Assembly (NCBI GenBank): GCA_015657505.1
Contig: JADLKE010000001.1
Span: 413,750-458,390, forward strand
DNA: 44,641 bases
From: Ignavibacteria bacterium
GTDB taxonomy: Bacteria; Bacteroidota; Ignavibacteria; Tepidaquicellales; Tepidaquicellaceae
Direction: 5' to 3'
The notes beneath the pieces are model-generated. The model worked only from the letters and a program-made list of their open reading frames with translations, did not search any database and had not been told where the DNA came from. Of the stretch, positions 43,066 through 44,641 are shown one piece after another; the stretch's first letter is position 1, and the number at the start of each line of letters is the position of its first letter. A program made the translations under genes and the position numbers.

Positions 43066-44451
43066 CTATTTTCTGTGTTTCGAAATGAACTCTTCCACTT
43101 CGGGAATTCCGCCCTGATAGATCAGATATCCGTTGCTCGGCTCACGTTCCGTAATTTCGCCGTTAATGGGCGTCAGCATAATATTTTTTACCTGTTCCGT
43201 GTCTTTCGTCTGTCCGAGCGCCCATCCAAGTTTGATATAAGCAACTTCGGGAAGCATATTAGCCGTAGGTATAACGCCGAGTTCCATCATATCCCTACCT
43301 GTATCATAAACGTACATCTGCACGTAGCCCCACAAAGTCTGCACCGTCATATAAACAGCGATGTTCTTTTCCTTCGCGCGTTTCAGAGCGGGATAGAGCG
43401 GCTTGTTGACGTGTCCGAGTCCCGTTCCCGCGATAACGATTCCTTTGTAATCGTTATCTATAAGCGAATCGATGATGTCGGGCTTCATGTTCGGATAGTA
43501 ATACACTATGCTGACTTTTTCTTCGAAGGCGGTGTTTACCGTAACGTTTTTATCATTTCTTCTGCGTTTGTAATCACTTCTTAACGGCGTAATCTTTTCC
43601 CTGCTGACCATCGCCACGGGAATATCGCCAATCGTCCTGAAAGTCGAGCGGTAACTCGAATGCATTTTTCTCACGCGCGTGCCTCTGTGAAGCAAGCCGT
43701 ATTCATCAGAAGTCGGTCCGAACATGCAGACAAGAACTTCTGCGATATCGCTTTCCGCTGCCGTCTTCACGCTGTGCATAAGGTTCAGCGCCGCGTCAGA
43801 CGAAGGTCTGTCGCTCGACCTCTGCGAGCCGACCATTACGATAGGCACGGGAGAATTCTGGACCATGAACGACAGAGCCGCCGCAGTATGGTGCATCGTA
43901 TCGGTGCCGTGTCCTATAACTATGCCCTGAATCCCCTTTTCAATCTCATTCCCTATTGCCTGCGCAGTTCCAATCCATTGTTCGGGCGCCATGTTTTCAC
44001 TGAAAACACCGTATAACTTTTCGGTATCCAAATTGCAGATATCGGCAAGTTCGGGCACGGAACCGTAAAGTTCGCCCGGCGTGAAAGCGGGAATTACCGC
44101 TCCCGTCCTGTAATCGAGCCTTGAGGCGATAGTGCCGCCCGTACCGAGAAGTTTCACGTTGGGTTTTACGGGGTCGAATGGAAATGCTTTCTCCGGAATC
44201 TTATAGTGCGCTTCTTTCCTGCCGTCAATTTTTATGTCTTTAATGCTGTCCGCCAGAACACCGACATTATACCCCGAACGCAGTTTTAAAACGACGTGCA
44301 GTGAGTCCGCCGTTTCAGAACGCGGCAATATAATGCCTTTGTATTTCGCCTTGCCCGTATCGATTACAACATCGCTCCAGACGAGCGCGTCGAAATTTTT
44401 TAACGCGCTTAATGCCTTTCCCTTATATCCTTCATATGAATCGTCGCCCAT
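43066..44451 (-). CDS. gatD: Archaeal-type Glu-tRNA(Gln) amidotransferase subunit D (asparaginase-like)
   Basis: A 461-residue protein. Residues 1-75 form the small N-terminal beta domain that distinguishes GatD from plain L-asparaginase (YKGIILPRS, LHVVLKLRSGYNVG). KPNVKLLGTGGTIASRLDYRTGAV follows in pieces (NVKLLGTGGTIAS at 98-110, then RLDYRTGAV). HGTDTMHHTAAALSF at 181 carries the second catalytic Thr-Asp pair, and MVGSQRSSDRPSSDAALNL follows. GatD hydrolyses glutamine and passes ammonia to GatE, which amidates Glu-tRNA(Gln). The start codon shares one base with the upstream gatE stop (TAATG), so the two are coupled. The tandem order and the adjoining GatE tail make this GatD and not a stray asparaginase. 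GatDE is regarded as archaeal, so its presence here is unusual. Confidence 0.92.
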   Translation of the reverse strand: MGDDSYEGYKGKALSALKNFDALVWSDVVIDTGKAKYKGIILPRSETADSLHVVLKLRSGYNVGVLADSIKDIKIDGRKEAHYKIPEKAFPFDPVKPNVKLLGTGGTIASRLDYRTGAVIPAFTPGELYGSVPELADICNLDTEKLYGVFSENMAPEQWIGTAQAIGNEIEKGIQGIVIGHGTDTMHHTAAALSFMVQNSPVPIVMVGSQRSSDRPSSDAALNLMHSVKTAAESDIAEVLVCMFGPTSDEYGLLHRGTRVRKMHSSYRSTFRTIGDIPVAMVSREKITPLRSDYKRRRNDKNVTVNTAFEEKVSIVYYYPNMKPDIIDSLIDNDYKGIVIAGTGLGHVNKPLYPALKRAKEKNIAVYMTVQTLWGYVQMYVYDTGRDMMELGVIPTANMLPEVAYIKLGWALGQTKDTEQVKNIMLTPINGEITEREPSNGYLIYQGGIPEVEEFISKHRK

Positions 44452-44641
44452 TACTTTAACTCCTTAATGAATTTTGAAACTGCTTTTGAAACAAAGGTGC
44501 CGTCAATTCTGCCCCTGACTTTATTCATAACCATACCGCACAGGACTTTTTCAATATTCTCCGCCCTGCGCAGATTCATTCTGTTCAACTCCGCATAAGT
44601 ATTCCGAATAATGTCCGGCATGTCTTTTTCGTCAATCGGGG
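44451..44641 (-). CDS. gatE: Archaeal-type Glu-tRNA(Gln) amidotransferase subunit E, C-terminal end only
   Basis: Reading the - strand from the window edge gives 62 residues in frame with a TAA stop at 44453-44451: DMPDIIRNTYAELNRMN, RRAENIEKVLCGMVMNKVRG, RIDGTFVSKAVSKFI. This is the YqeY/GatB-tail-like helical domain that ends GatB and GatE. The short M-x-x-V-R-G-R-x-D-G turn is the typical tRNA-contacting end, and the wording fits GatE when placed directly before gatD. The tail alone cannot exclude GatB, but GatB is not normally paired with GatD. The start and the aspartyl-tRNA-synthetase-like insertion that would prove GatE lie outside the window. Confidence 0.82.
   Translation of the reverse strand, partial: PIDEKDMPDIIRNTYAELNRMNLRRAENIEKVLCGMVMNKVRGRIDGTFVSKAVSKFIKELK

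Noticed and set aside
43066..44451. Simple L-asparaginase annotation
   Set aside because: The N-terminal GatD domain and the coupled GatE/GatB-type tail gene upstream favour GatD.

Overview
The window looks like chromosomal DNA of a Gram-negative, anaerobically respiring bacterium of the Bacteroidota/Ignavibacteriota (FCB) assemblage. The evidence is an outer-membrane beta-barrel receptor with a carboxypeptidase-regulatory-like N-terminus, a BatA-type von Willebrand protein, a patatin/Omp85-like fusion, several lipoproteins, a B12-dependent methylmalonyl-CoA mutase set, frequent TTG starts and a multihaem cytochrome module. The phylum is inferred from family content, not from a marker gene. 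I saw no rRNA, tRNA, CRISPR array, insertion sequence or phage gene.

Region 1 (1-14601, all + strand) is a surface-polysaccharide locus. It begins with an AT-rich block: a GT4 glycosyltransferase cut by the window edge, a Wzy/O-antigen-ligase-like membrane protein, a GT11 fucosyltransferase-like enzyme and a methyltransferase-like protein. A more GC-rich block starts abruptly at 3.8 kb: AsnB with a large insertion, an MDR-Gfo/Idh fusion oxidoreductase, an alpha/alpha-toroid protein, a DUF354 GT-B protein, a sugar aminotransferase, a frameshifted polyprenyl-phosphate sugar-phosphate transferase, a sugar oxidoreductase and a left-handed beta-helix acetyltransferase. The last two plus the aminotransferase resemble the WbpB/WbpE/WbpD steps that build acetamido-amino-uronic acid nucleotides.

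Region 2 (14594-28282) is a mixed envelope and housekeeping segment: BatA-like protein (-), thiamine pyrophosphokinase, a sodium:solute symporter, a patatin-Omp85-like outer-membrane protein, and two tandem paralogous membrane phosphatases (PDZ, membrane block, GAF-like, SpoIIE/PP2C). Then come a secreted MsrB-MsrA lipoprotein fusion (-) and two small paralogous coiled-coil lipoproteins (-).

Region 3 (28520-34849) is the methylmalonyl-CoA module: mutA and mutB, a bidirectional terminator, a small secreted protein on the opposite strand, and meaB, the mutase chaperone GTPase. It links propionyl-CoA/methylmalonyl-CoA and succinyl-CoA.

Region 4 (34870-44641, all - strand) holds an outer-membrane receptor, a Nudix hydrolase, and a three-gene respiratory module: Tat-exported four-cluster ferredoxin with C-terminal anchor, NrfD/HybB-type quinone-reactive membrane protein, and a cytochrome with 12 CXXCH motifs plus one CX3CH. 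No catalytic oxidoreductase subunit is encoded beside it. Upstream lies a gatE-gatD-MFS operon. GatDE is the archaeal-type tRNA-dependent amidotransferase, so finding it among bacterial genes is one of the most notable features of the window.
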